Positions 53,135 through 61,416 of a stretch of DNA of 64,000 bases are shown piece after piece (the stretch's first letter is position 1; the number at the start of each line of letters is the position of its first letter). A program made the translations under genes and the position numbers. The notes beneath the pieces are model-generated. The model worked only from the letters and a program-made list of their open reading frames with translations, searched no databases and was not told the origin of the DNA. This DNA is from Variovorax sp. UMC13 (lineage in GTDB: Bacteria > Pseudomonadota > Gammaproteobacteria > Burkholderiales > Burkholderiaceae_C), in contig NZ_LZZW01000032.1 in assembly GCF_014170375.1 (NCBI RefSeq), positions 62,001 to 126,000 on the forward strand, written 5' to 3'.

Positions 53135-53359
53135 ATGACGGAGACACCCAAGACCAAGGGCCCGGCCTCTTACTTCCCTTCCATCGAGAAGACCTACGCG
53201 AAGCCGATCGCCCATTGGATGGCGGTGCTCGAGCAGGCGCCGACACGCAAGCACATGGAACTCGTGAACCTGCTCAAGACGGCCCATGGGATGGGGCACG
53301 GGCATGCGAACGCGCTGGTGGCCGTGTTCCTGGCGCAGGCGGCGCCCGCGAAGCCGTAG
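53135..53359 (+). CDS. DUF4287 family protein
   Basis: 74-residue protein with FPSIEKTYAKPIAHWMAVLEQAPTRKHMELVNLLKTAHGMGHGHANALVA, the DUF4287 core, a short domain often linked to DUF5655 proteins; function unknown. A strong AAGGAGA ribosome site precedes the ATG. It lies 77 nt after the RibD-like gene and converges on tctC. Confidence 0.85.
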   Translation: MTETPKTKGPASYFPSIEKTYAKPIAHWMAVLEQAPTRKHMELVNLLKTAHGMGHGHANALVAVFLAQAAPAKP

Positions 53360-53420
53360 GCTTGGGTCGATTCACTCGGGACGGCTCGCCATCGACCAAA
53401 CGCCCGAATGTGTTGCGCGC

Positions 53421-54446
53421 CTATTCAACGACCAGCCCCAGCTCGCGCGTCATCGTCTGGTACGTGGGCCAGGTCCGCTGGATGAACTGCTGCAGCTCGA
53501 CCCCGGTCCATGGCGGGCCTTCCACGCCCAGTTGCGCCAGCACGGTCTTCACGGGCTCCGATTTCGTGGCCGAATCGCGGGCCACCTCTGCGAGCCTTTG
53601 CACCACGTCCCTCGGCAGATTGGCCGGACCCAGCAGCATGTTGCACTCCTTGAGGTTCTCGAACGCCGGCCCCGTGAAGCCCTCGTCGGCCCAGGTCGGG
53701 ATGCCCGGCAGCAGCGCTTCCGAGCGGTCGCCCGAGATCACCAGGATCGGCCGGAAGGCCCCGCGCTGGATGCCGGCGGCCATGCCGGCCATCGAGCCGG
53801 CCCCGATGTCGATGTTGCCGGCCATCAGGTCGAACACCATCGGTCCCGTCCCCTTGTAGTTGACCAGGTCGAACTTCGCACCGGTCTGCTTGGCCAGCTG
53901 GCTCATCATCAGCTGCCAGCCCGAGCCGATGCCGTAGTTGCCGACGCTCACCGGGCGCTTGCGCGCCAATTCGATCAGCTCCTTGAGGTTCTTCACCGGC
54001 AGGTCCTTCTTCACGACCATCGGCGAGGTGCCCGTGCTGAACGCAGCGACCGGCGTCAGGTCCTTGGTGGTGTCGAGCGGCACCTTCTTGAGCAGCACGG
54101 GCGCCTGCGCCAACTGGCTGTGCAAGGTGATCAGCAGCGTGTAGCCGTCCGGCGCGGAACGCGCGACGGCGTCCGCGGCGATCATGCCGATGGCGCCCGA
54201 ACGATTCTCCACGACCACCGGGACGCCGAGCCTTCCGGTCATGTATTCCGCAAGCGCGCGTGCGGTCGCATCGTTCGATGAGCCCGGCGCCTGCGCGGCG
54301 ATGATCTTGATGGGCTTCGCGGGCCAGGCCTGCGCGCGCGCCGGGCCCGGCAGCCAGCCGGCGGCCGCAAGACCCAGCCCGGCGCCGATGAAGCGGCGGC
54401 GTTGCGCCGCCGCGGGGAGGAATGTCGATTCGATGTGCGTCTTCAT
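53421..54446 (-). CDS. tctC: Tripartite tricarboxylate transporter substrate-binding protein (Bug family)
   Basis: 341-residue periplasmic binding protein. The leader (about 1-38, QRRRFIGAGLGLAAAGWLPGPARAQ) has a twin-arginine-like motif. The mature part shows PIKIIAAQAPGSSNDATARALAEYM, VENRSGAIGMIAADAVARSAPDGYTLL and VPTWADEGF, as in the Bug proteins that bind carboxylates. It ends a catabolic operon of CoA enzymes, so its ligand is probably the acid degraded there. No tctA/B is adjacent; the pair at 14334-16355 is 37 kb away. Confidence 0.93.
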   Translation of the reverse strand: MKTHIESTFLPAAAQRRRFIGAGLGLAAAGWLPGPARAQAWPAKPIKIIAAQAPGSSNDATARALAEYMTGRLGVPVVVENRSGAIGMIAADAVARSAPDGYTLLITLHSQLAQAPVLLKKVPLDTTKDLTPVAAFSTGTSPMVVKKDLPVKNLKELIELARKRPVSVGNYGIGSGWQLMMSQLAKQTGAKFDLVNYKGTGPMVFDLMAGNIDIGAGSMAGMAAGIQRGAFRPILVISGDRSEALLPGIPTWADEGFTGPAFENLKECNMLLGPANLPRDVVQRLAEVARDSATKSEPVKTVLAQLGVEGPPWTGVELQQFIQRTWPTYQTMTRELGLVVE

Positions 54447-54504
54447 GTTGTCTCCTTCTTGTTCTCAGGTTCAGATGCCGGCCACGCCGGTCGCGGCGGC
54501 GGAC

Positions 54505-55416
54505 CTACATGCCGATCCGGTCAGCGCGGTCGACCAGGTTCTTCACGATGCGCACCGATGCGATGTCGATCATCTTTCCGTCGTACTGGACGGCGCCGAG
54601 CCCTTGCGCCAGCGCCGCGTCGTAGGCCCGGATCATTTCGCGCGCACGCGCGACATCGGCTTCCGCGGGGGAGAAAGTGGCCTGCGCGATCTCCACCTGC
54701 GACGGATGGATGGCCCACTTGCCGACCATGCCGAGGGTCATGGCCCTGCGGCATTCCTCGCGGAAGGCCTCGGGTTCCCTGAAGTCGGCGAAGGGCCCGT
54801 CGACGGCGTCGATCCGGTGGGCACGCGCCGCGATCGTGAGCTTGTGGCGCTGGTAGCTCCAGATGTCGCCGGGGTAGCCGCTCGGGCCGCCGATGTCGCG
54901 GATCGACACGCCCTGGCTCGCCGAATAGTCGCCCATGCCGAAGATCAGGCATTCGAGCCGTGGCGTCGAGGCGGCGATTTCCTCGACGCGCATCATGGCC
55001 TCGACCTCCTCGATCAGCACGTCGATGCCGATGCGCTTCTTGAGGCCGAGCTTCTTCTCCATCATCGCGAGCAGCTTGTCGACGAACTGCACGTCGGATG
55101 CGCTCATGGCCTTGGGCAGCATGACCATGTCGAGGTTCTCGCGCGCGCCTTCGACCACCTCGATGATGTCCTCGTAGGCGTACTCCGTGCTGAGGTCGTT
55201 GATGCGCACGCAGCGTGTGGTGCGGCCCCAGTCGAGCGTATTGAGTGCTTGCACGATCTTGGCGCGCGCCGGCCGCTTCTCCGACGGCGCGACTGCATCC
55301 TCGAGGTCGAGGAAGACGAAGTCGACGCCCATGCCCGCGGCCTTCTGCATCATCTTTTCGCTGGAACCGGGAACGGACAACTGGCAACGGCGCAGGCGCC
55401 TGGGTCTTTCTTGCAT
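54505..55416 (-). CDS. HpcH/HpaI (CitE-like) CoA ester lyase
   Basis: 303-residue TIM-barrel lyase: RRCQLSVPGSSEKMMQKAAGMGVDFVFLDLEDAVAPSEK, the metal/CoA site typical of citryl-, malyl- and citramalyl-CoA lyases, with PRLECLIFGMGDYSASQGV and KWAIHPSQVEIAQ. It would cleave a 3-hydroxyacyl-CoA to acetyl- or propionyl-CoA plus a 2-oxo acid. Fourth function in the operon; a second, divergent CitE-like gene lies at 60499. Confidence 0.92.
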   Translation of the reverse strand: MQERPRRLRRCQLSVPGSSEKMMQKAAGMGVDFVFLDLEDAVAPSEKRPARAKIVQALNTLDWGRTTRCVRINDLSTEYAYEDIIEVVEGARENLDMVMLPKAMSASDVQFVDKLLAMMEKKLGLKKRIGIDVLIEEVEAMMRVEEIAASTPRLECLIFGMGDYSASQGVSIRDIGGPSGYPGDIWSYQRHKLTIAARAHRIDAVDGPFADFREPEAFREECRRAMTLGMVGKWAIHPSQVEIAQATFSPAEADVARAREMIRAYDAALAQGLGAVQYDGKMIDIASVRIVKNLVDRADRIGM

Positions 55417-55456
55417 GGGTTTTTCCTTGGTAAGTCAGAAGAAGTTGCGAGCGCGT

Positions 55457-56707
55457 TCACTGAACGACGTGCCCGGCCCGCAACGAAGCGATTTCGTCAC
55501 CGCTGAAGCCGAAGGTCCGGAGCGTCTGGTCGGTGTGCTCGCCCGTCAGCGGCGCGCGGCGGCGGACGCCGCCCGGCGTGCCGCTCATGCGCACCGGCGT
55601 GCCGGCCACGGTGAGCGGGCGAGAGGCGCCCGGCTGCTCGACCTCGACCAGCATCTGGCGCGCACGGAAGTGCGGATCGCCGAAGATGTCGGCCGCATCG
55701 AAGACCGGGCCGAACGGAATCTCTCCGCCCAGCAGCGCCGAGAGTTCGGCCTTGGTGTGGCGGGCGGTCCAGCGGCCCACGATCTCGTCGACCGAGGCCT
55801 TGTTCTCGACCCGCGCATCGTTGGTGGCATAGCGCGGGTCCGTTGCGAGCTCCGGCCGGCCCATGCGTTGCACGAGCGGCACCCAGAAACGATCGTTGGG
55901 CACGCCCAGGCTCACGTGGCCGTCCCGGGCGGGGAAGAGCCCGAAGGGGCACAACAGTGGATGGCCATTGCCTTCGGGCCCCGGCACCCGCCCGGTCGCG
56001 CTGTGCTGGAACACCAGGCGTTCGCAGATGGCAAGCACGGCATCGACCATCGCCACGTCGAGGAACTGGCCCTGGCCGGTGCGCTGCGCGCGCCAGCAGG
56101 CCGCGGCGATGCCGTAGGCCAGGTGCATGGCCGGCACGATGTCGCCCACGCCGGGCCCGATCTTCGTCGGCGGGCCGCCCGCCACGGCACCGGTGATGCC
56201 CATGATGCCGCCCATCGCCTGTGCCACCGGGTCGTAGGCCGGCCAGCCCGCGTAGGGGCTCTCGCCGCTGCGCGTGTCGCCGAAGCCGCGCAGTGCCGCA
56301 TACACCAGGCGCGGGTTCTCCAGCGCAAGCGTCTCGTAGCCCAGGCCCAGCCGCTCCATCACGCCGGAACGGTAGTTCTCGACCAGCACGTCCGCCTGCC
56401 GCACCAGGCGCAGCAGCGCGGCCTTGCCGGCGGCCTGCTTCAGGTCGAGGACCAGCGAGTCCTTGTTGCGATTGATCGATGCGAAGTAGCTGCCGTAGCC
56501 TTTGTCCTCGATCCGTCTCGCGCCGTCGAGATGCGGTCCGGTGCGGCGCGTGAGGTCGCCGCCGGGCGGCTCGATCTTCACGACATGCGCACCCTGGTCG
56601 GCCAGCATCATCGTGGCATAGGGGCCCGCGAGCATCTGTGTCAGGTCGAGCACGACGAGGCCCTCGAGCGCGCCCGTCGCACGCCGGGAAGAAGCGGCAG
56701 CGCTCAC
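55457..56707 (-). CDS. CaiB/BaiF class III CoA transferase
   Basis: 416-residue transferase. Seen: GLVVLDLTQMLAGPYATMMLADQGAHVVKIEPPGGDLTRRTGP, RNKDSLVLDLK, and GPGVGDIVPAMHLAYGIAAACWRAQRTGQGQFLDVAMVDA with the catalytic Asp in VGDIV. It moves CoA between carboxylates and probably activates the transported acid using a CoA donor such as succinyl-CoA. The start is a GTG at 56707 overlapping the MaoC stop (GTGA). Confidence 0.92.
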   Translation of the reverse strand: MSAAASSRRATGALEGLVVLDLTQMLAGPYATMMLADQGAHVVKIEPPGGDLTRRTGPHLDGARRIEDKGYGSYFASINRNKDSLVLDLKQAAGKAALLRLVRQADVLVENYRSGVMERLGLGYETLALENPRLVYAALRGFGDTRSGESPYAGWPAYDPVAQAMGGIMGITGAVAGGPPTKIGPGVGDIVPAMHLAYGIAAACWRAQRTGQGQFLDVAMVDAVLAICERLVFQHSATGRVPGPEGNGHPLLCPFGLFPARDGHVSLGVPNDRFWVPLVQRMGRPELATDPRYATNDARVENKASVDEIVGRWTARHTKAELSALLGGEIPFGPVFDAADIFGDPHFRARQMLVEVEQPGASRPLTVAGTPVRMSGTPGGVRRRAPLTGEHTDQTLRTFGFSGDEIASLRAGHVVQ

Positions 56708-57192
56708 CTGTCGGCCCAATGGCTCTTGCGCTTGAGCAGCACGGTCCGTTCCGCTTCCACGCAGAGCTTGTCGTCCTGGTTCAGGCCGTAGTGCCGGAAG
56801 CGCACGATGCCGGCGTCGGGCCGTTCTGCGTCCCGGCGTTCGAGCACTTCGCTGAAGGCGTAGAGCGTGTCGCCATGGAAGACCGGGTGCGACAGGCGGA
56901 TCTTGTCGAGCGCGAGTTCGGTCAGGCATTGCTCGGCCGTGTCCTGTGCCGCGAGCCCGAGCACCATCGAGAGATTGATGCCGCCGAACACTACGCGCTG
57001 CGCGAAGATGCCGCGCGCGTCCTGCTGCATCGCGTGCTCGTTGAAATGCCCCTCGGCCGTGTTCATGACCATGTGCGTGATGAGCACGTTGTCCATCTCG
57101 GTCACGGTCTTGCCGCGTGCGTGCCGGACCAATGCCCCCACTTCGAAGTCTTCGAAGTAGTTGTCGGTGCTGGTGAGTTCCGCCGCCTTCAT
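56704..57192 (-). CDS. MaoC-family dehydratase/hydratase
   Basis: 162-residue hot-dog-fold protein: NYFEDFEVGALVRHARGKTVTEMDNVLIT, AEGHFNEHAMQQ and the ending VEAERTVLLKRK. In this family a His (here in EGHFNEH) acts in hydration of an enoyl-CoA; the usual Asp partner is not evident. It is coupled by overlapping codons to the acyl-CoA dehydrogenase upstream and CoA transferase downstream, so the three act in one path. Confidence 0.88.
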   Translation of the reverse strand: MKAAELTSTDNYFEDFEVGALVRHARGKTVTEMDNVLITHMVMNTAEGHFNEHAMQQDARGIFAQRVVFGGINLSMVLGLAAQDTAEQCLTELALDKIRLSHPVFHGDTLYAFSEVLERRDAERPDAGIVRFRHYGLNQDDKLCVEAERTVLLKRKSHWADR

Positions 57193-58427
57193 GCCGTGGC
57201 TCCCCGCTTCGCGGCCTGCTTCTCGAAGGCCCGGCCCGCGATCATGGCTTCCACTTCCGACTTGCCCAGCAACTGCGTCGCGATGATGCGCTGCTGGATC
57301 TCCGAGGTGCCTTCGAAGATCTTGGTCAGGCGCGCATCGCGCCAGTAGCGCTCGACCGCGAACAGCTTGGTGTATCCCGCGCCACCGAAGATCTGCATGG
57401 CCTCGGAGGTCACGCGCTCGGCCATCTCGGAGGCGAAGTACTTGACCATCGACGCTTCCTTGTCGCAGCGTCGACCGCTGTCGATCTGTCCGCACACGTA
57501 GTACATCAGCTGGCGCGCCGCCTCGATCTCGGTGGCCATGGTCGCGATCTTGAAGCGGATGGCCTGGTACTCGGCGATGGGCATGCCGAACTGCTTGCGC
57601 TCGCCCGCATAGGCGATGGCATCCTCCAGCGCGCCCTGTGCGAGGCCGATGGCACGCGCCGCCGTGTGGGCGCGCGCGCCTTCGAGCCCCTTGGTCATCA
57701 GGTGGAAGGCCTTGCCTTCCTCCCCGATGAGCCCCTCGGCCGGCACCCGCAGCCCGTCGAGTGCGAGCTCGAAGGTCTTCCATCCGAAGTAGCCGATCTT
57801 CGGGATGGCGGAGCCCATCATCCCCGCGGGAAAGCTGCCGCGCTCCTTCTCGATCAGGAAGCACGAGATGCCCAGGTAGCGCTTGTCGGCGCTCGGCGGT
57901 GGCGAGGTCCGCGCGAACAGCGTGAGGTAGTCGGCGCCGTCGGCAAAGGTGCACCAGTACTTGTTGCCCGTCAGCACCCATTCGTCGCCGTCGCGCACCG
58001 CTCGGCAGGAGATCGACGCCAGGTCGGACCCGGTATCGGGTTCGCTCAGCGCGCTGGCGTTGAGGAACTCGCCGCGCACGACGCGGGGCAGGTAGCGGGC
58101 CCGCATCTCTTCGGGCATGGCCGACTTGATCCAGCCCCCCTGTGCACGGGCCACGATCGAGGCCACCGACATCCAGCCGCGCGCCAGCTGCTCGCAGATG
58201 AGGCAATACTCGAAGTAGCCGAGCCCCATGCCGCCGTATTCCTCCGGAATCATGATGCCGAAGTAGCCCATGTCGGCCAGCTTCTGGCGCAGGTCCATGG
58301 GGATCTCGCCCTCGGGCCCGTCGAGCCGGTTGGCAACCGGCAGCACCTCTCGCATGGTGAAGTCCCGTGCGGCGTCGCGGATCATGCGACGCTCATCGGT
58401 CATGTAGCCCAGTCCGTCTTCTGACAT
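57189..58427 (-). CDS. Acyl-CoA dehydrogenase
   Basis: 412-residue FAD enzyme introducing a C2-C3 double bond into an acyl-CoA. Seen: FGIMIPEEYGGMGLGYFEYCL, ALSEPDTGSDLASIS, WVLTGNKYWCTFADGADYLTLFAR, MQIFGGAGYTKLFAVERYWRDARLTKIFEGTSEIQQRIIA, with the catalytic Glu in FEGTSEIQ. Substrate may be a dicarboxylyl-CoA given its neighbours, which is inference. It overlaps the first MaoC gene and begins 2 nt after the second. Confidence 0.93.
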   Translation of the reverse strand: MSEDGLGYMTDERRMIRDAARDFTMREVLPVANRLDGPEGEIPMDLRQKLADMGYFGIMIPEEYGGMGLGYFEYCLICEQLARGWMSVASIVARAQGGWIKSAMPEEMRARYLPRVVRGEFLNASALSEPDTGSDLASISCRAVRDGDEWVLTGNKYWCTFADGADYLTLFARTSPPPSADKRYLGISCFLIEKERGSFPAGMMGSAIPKIGYFGWKTFELALDGLRVPAEGLIGEEGKAFHLMTKGLEGARAHTAARAIGLAQGALEDAIAYAGERKQFGMPIAEYQAIRFKIATMATEIEAARQLMYYVCGQIDSGRRCDKEASMVKYFASEMAERVTSEAMQIFGGAGYTKLFAVERYWRDARLTKIFEGTSEIQQRIIATQLLGKSEVEAMIAGRAFEKQAAKRGATA

Positions 58428-58429
58428 TC

Positions 58430-58930
58430 TCAGTTCCTTGTTTTGACGAGGTTGGAGCGCTTGAAGCGAATGACTTCCTCGCCCTGCTGGTTCGACCCGC
58501 GGGTGTGCCAGGTCACGATCCCATAGCCGGGCCGGTTGGAGGCCAGGCGCCGCGCGATGACCTCGGAATGCGCATACAGCGTGTCGCCGGGATAGACGAC
58601 CTTGAGATAGTCGAGCTCGTCGACGCCCAGGAAAGGGCCACCACCTTCGGACAGATCCTCGACCGACAGCCCGAACACCGTGTTGAACACCAGCAGCGGA
58701 TTGGCGGGTGTGGTCGGGTGGCCGTGCGCCCTGGCAAAGGCCTCGTTGGTGTAGTGCGGGTTGTAGTGCAGCGTCAGCGTCGAGAAGAGCGTGTTGTCGG
58801 CCGCCGTGACCGTGCGGCCCCAGTGGTGCGCAAAGCTGCGGCCGATCTCGAAATCTTCATAACGGTTGCCGCGCTGCCGGAGCGTCGCGTCGGCCTTCAG
58901 CCGCGCGACCGTGCTGTCGTTGGGGGTCAT
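58430..58930 (-). CDS. MaoC-family dehydratase/hydratase
   Basis: 166-residue second hot-dog protein: RYEDFEIGRSFAHHWGRTVTAADNTLFSTLTLHYNPHYTNEAFARAHG and GDTLYAHSEVIARR. It resembles the first MaoC gene only distantly, so the two may form a heteromer or act on different enoyl-CoAs. The ATG at 58930 overlaps the stop of the MmgE/PrpD gene. Confidence 0.88.
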   Translation of the reverse strand: MTPNDSTVARLKADATLRQRGNRYEDFEIGRSFAHHWGRTVTAADNTLFSTLTLHYNPHYTNEAFARAHGHPTTPANPLLVFNTVFGLSVEDLSEGGGPFLGVDELDYLKVVYPGDTLYAHSEVIARRLASNRPGYGIVTWHTRGSNQQGEEVIRFKRSNLVKTRN

Positions 58931-60279
58931 TGGATGGCTTCGAACAGGGGTTGGAGGGAAGGGGCGCGGTCCAGCGTGGCCACGGCGTCGACGAAGCGGT
59001 CGAAGCGCCTGGCGCCGAGCACCGGTTCGGCGATCGAACGAGCCTTGGCCAGCAGGCGCGTCCATTGCGCGTCCAGGTCCGTGTCGGGAATCGCCACGTT
59101 GGCGGCGCGCGAAAGGGTTCGGCCGTCGCGCGTGTGCATCGTCACCACGGCCGTATCGCGGTCCTCGGCCTCGACCACGTGCATCGACATGCGGCGGGCC
59201 GCGGCGGCGTAGCGCGCATCGAGCGCCGTGCCGTCGGTGTAGAGGCCGAGGTCGGCGGTGTCGGCACCGTCGAGCGCCAGGGCGGCGAGATGCTGGATCG
59301 AGAACTTGATGCCGAGGCCGTCCTGGGGCACCGCGATGTCGCAGACCCCGCGATGGTTGCCGGCAACCTGGATGGTCATCGACGCCAGTGCATCGAGATC
59401 GACGCCATCGTGCTGCCGCATGCCGCGGACCGCCTCGATCGTGGAATGGGTGAGGTAGCAGGAGGCGTGGTACTTGAAGAGCGTCCGCTCGATGGCGAAG
59501 CCGTGGGCCGTGTCGATCGAGGGCGCGAAGCCGTTCAGCGTCGGGGCCATGGTGCGGGCGAAGCCCTGCGCGCATTCGATCGCGCTGTCGTTCACGGTGA
59601 AGCCACGCGCCGCCAGCTCCGCCGCCATCAAGCCGTTCATGGCGGCCTTGCCCGCGTGCAGCGGCTTGCCCATGGTGCCGAACATGCACTTGAGCCCGGC
59701 GGCCTGGGTCGCGGCGAGCCCGAGTGCATGCGCGGTCTGGCCGCTGTCCAGGCCGCGCAGGTTGGCGCAGGCCGCCGCGGCGCCGAAGGTGCCGACCGTG
59801 CCGGTGACGTGGAAGCCATGCTGGTAGTGGCTCGGCCCGACCATCTCTCCGAGCCGGCTCTCGATCTCGTGACCCACCACCAGGGCACGTAGCAGGTCGC
59901 GACCCGATGCCGAACGGGACTGCGCCAGGGCGAGAACGGCCGGTGCCACCGGTACCGTGGGGTGGCCGAACATCCTCGACGCCACATCGTCATAGTCCAG
60001 CGCATGGCCGGCGGCGCCGTTGATGAGTGCCGCGTCGTGCGGGGCGGCACGCTGTCCACTGGCCAGCAGAAGGCATGGCTGTTCGGCCGATCCACGGTAG
60101 GCCTCGACAAGGATCCGCACCAGGGGCTCGGTCGTTCCTGCGATGCCGACGGCCAGCCAGTCGAGCAGGACATGCCTGGCCCATTGGTACGCCACGGGGG
60201 TGATGCATGCATCGTCGGTGCGGCTGATCCAGTCGGCCATGACCTGCGTGACCGCAACGCCGGTGCTGGCGTCGTCCAT
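58927..60279 (-). CDS. MmgE/PrpD family protein
   Basis: 450-residue protein of the family that includes 2-methylcitrate dehydratase (PrpD) and cis-aconitate decarboxylase. Seen: GAAGHALDYDDVASRMFGHPTVPVAPAVLAL, GHEIESRLGEMVGPSHYQHGFHVTGTVGTFGAAAACANL and KYHASCYLTHSTIEAV. Function in this operon is unproven; methylcitrate genes prpB/prpC are not present. It is first in the minus-strand operon and is divergent from a CitE-like lyase, with two 16-bp palindromes between. Confidence 0.9.
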   Translation of the reverse strand: MDDASTGVAVTQVMADWISRTDDACITPVAYQWARHVLLDWLAVGIAGTTEPLVRILVEAYRGSAEQPCLLLASGQRAAPHDAALINGAAGHALDYDDVASRMFGHPTVPVAPAVLALAQSRSASGRDLLRALVVGHEIESRLGEMVGPSHYQHGFHVTGTVGTFGAAAACANLRGLDSGQTAHALGLAATQAAGLKCMFGTMGKPLHAGKAAMNGLMAAELAARGFTVNDSAIECAQGFARTMAPTLNGFAPSIDTAHGFAIERTLFKYHASCYLTHSTIEAVRGMRQHDGVDLDALASMTIQVAGNHRGVCDIAVPQDGLGIKFSIQHLAALALDGADTADLGLYTDGTALDARYAAAARRMSMHVVEAEDRDTAVVTMHTRDGRTLSRAANVAIPDTDLDAQWTRLLAKARSIAEPVLGARRFDRFVDAVATLDRAPSLQPLFEAIQ

Positions 60280-60363
60280 CTTCTTTTCCACGTTGTCTCC
60301 TGCCCTTGATGCAGGGCTGCCTGATGAGTTCTCCAAAGTATTGAGCAGGCAGGCGCGCAGTTG

Positions 60364-60414
60364 CATCACATATGTGATGGATGGATGAAGGATCGAGTCA
60401 TCACATATGTGATG
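60364..60414. promoter_or_regulatory. Twin 16-bp palindromes in the dicarboxylate-island control region
   Basis: CATCACATATGTGATG occurs twice, at 60364-60379 and 60399-60414, each perfectly palindromic, 35 bp centre to centre. They lie between the divergent MmgE/PrpD (start 60279) and CitE-like (start 60499) genes. The nearby IclR regulator is the likely binder. The rest of 60280-60498 shows no gene. Confidence 0.85.
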
Positions 60415-60498
60415 AAGATGTCCAGTCACCGACGACAGACTCGGTACGCCCGCTCGCCTTTCCGGTGACGCGGTCCTTCAATTCAACGGTGCCTTGCC

Positions 60499-61404
60499 AT
60501 GACACTCACTGCGTCTTCCCGCCGGCCGCGACGCTCGGCCATGTATGTTCCCGCCACCAACCTGCGTGCCCTGTCCAAGGTCGGCGCGCTCGACTGCGAC
60601 ACCGTCATCCTCGATCTCGAAGATGCGGTGGCGCCCGACATGAAGGAGGCCGCGAGGCGCAACATCGAGGCCTTCTTCGCGACGCCGCGGGACGGTCTGC
60701 AGGAGCGGGTCATCCGGGTCAATGCCGTCGACACGCCGGACTTCGAGCAAGACATGGCCACCGTCGCCGCCTGCCGGCCGGATGCGGTCCTGGTGCCGAA
60801 GCTGTCGAGCGCCGGGGACTTCGCGGCGATCGCCGCCACGTTGCAACGCCACGGCCCGCATCCGGCGTTGAGCCTCTGGGCCATGGTCGAGACGCCCGCG
60901 GCGTTGCTCTCGCTCGATGAGATCATTGGCGCCGGCCTGGCTTCTCAGCCCCGGCTCGAGTGCCTCGTTGTCGGCACCAACGACATCGCCAAGGAGACGG
61001 GAGTGTCCACCGGCGAAGGGCGCATCTTCCTGCTGCCCTGGCTGATGCACGTCGTGCTCTGCGCCAAGCGCCATGGCGTCTGCGTGCTCGACGGGGTCTG
61101 GAACGATTTCGCCGATCAGGCGGGCTTCGCGGCGGAAGCGGCGCAGTCGGTGAAGATGGCCTTCGATGGCAAGACGCTGATTCATCCGGCCCAGATCGAT
61201 CCGGCGAACCGGGCCTTCTCGCCGTCGGCGGAGGCCGTGTCGCAGGCGCGGCAGGTCGTGGCGATCTTTGCCCGACCGGAGAACGCCGGCGCCGGTGTCG
61301 TCAATCTCGGCGGAAGGATGGTGGAGCGCCTGCATCTGGCGCAGGCGCAGGCCTTGCTGGCCCTCTGCGATGCGATCGAGACGCGGCGCGCGGGCCGGCG
61401 CTGA
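60499..61404 (+). CDS. HpcH/HpaI (CitE-like) CoA ester lyase
   Basis: 301-residue lyase: RRSAMYVPATNLRALSKVGALDCDTVILDLEDAVAPDMK, PRLECLVVGTNDIAKETGV and KTLIHPAQIDPANRAFSPSAE. It is a distant relative of the lyase at 54505 and probably acts on a different 3-hydroxyacyl-CoA, or in another conformation of the same path. It is transcribed away from the main operon from the region with the twin palindromes and converges on the IclR gene (12-nt gap). Confidence 0.92.
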   Translation: MTLTASSRRPRRSAMYVPATNLRALSKVGALDCDTVILDLEDAVAPDMKEAARRNIEAFFATPRDGLQERVIRVNAVDTPDFEQDMATVAACRPDAVLVPKLSSAGDFAAIAATLQRHGPHPALSLWAMVETPAALLSLDEIIGAGLASQPRLECLVVGTNDIAKETGVSTGEGRIFLLPWLMHVVLCAKRHGVCVLDGVWNDFADQAGFAAEAAQSVKMAFDGKTLIHPAQIDPANRAFSPSAEAVSQARQVVAIFARPENAGAGVVNLGGRMVERLHLAQAQALLALCDAIETRRAGRR

Positions 61405-61416
61405 GGCCCGGGCCGT

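Noticed and set aside
60364..60414. Twin palindromes read as CRP sites
   Set aside because: CRP sites are TGTGA-N6-TCACA; here the arms are TCACA-TA-TGTGA, the reverse arrangement.
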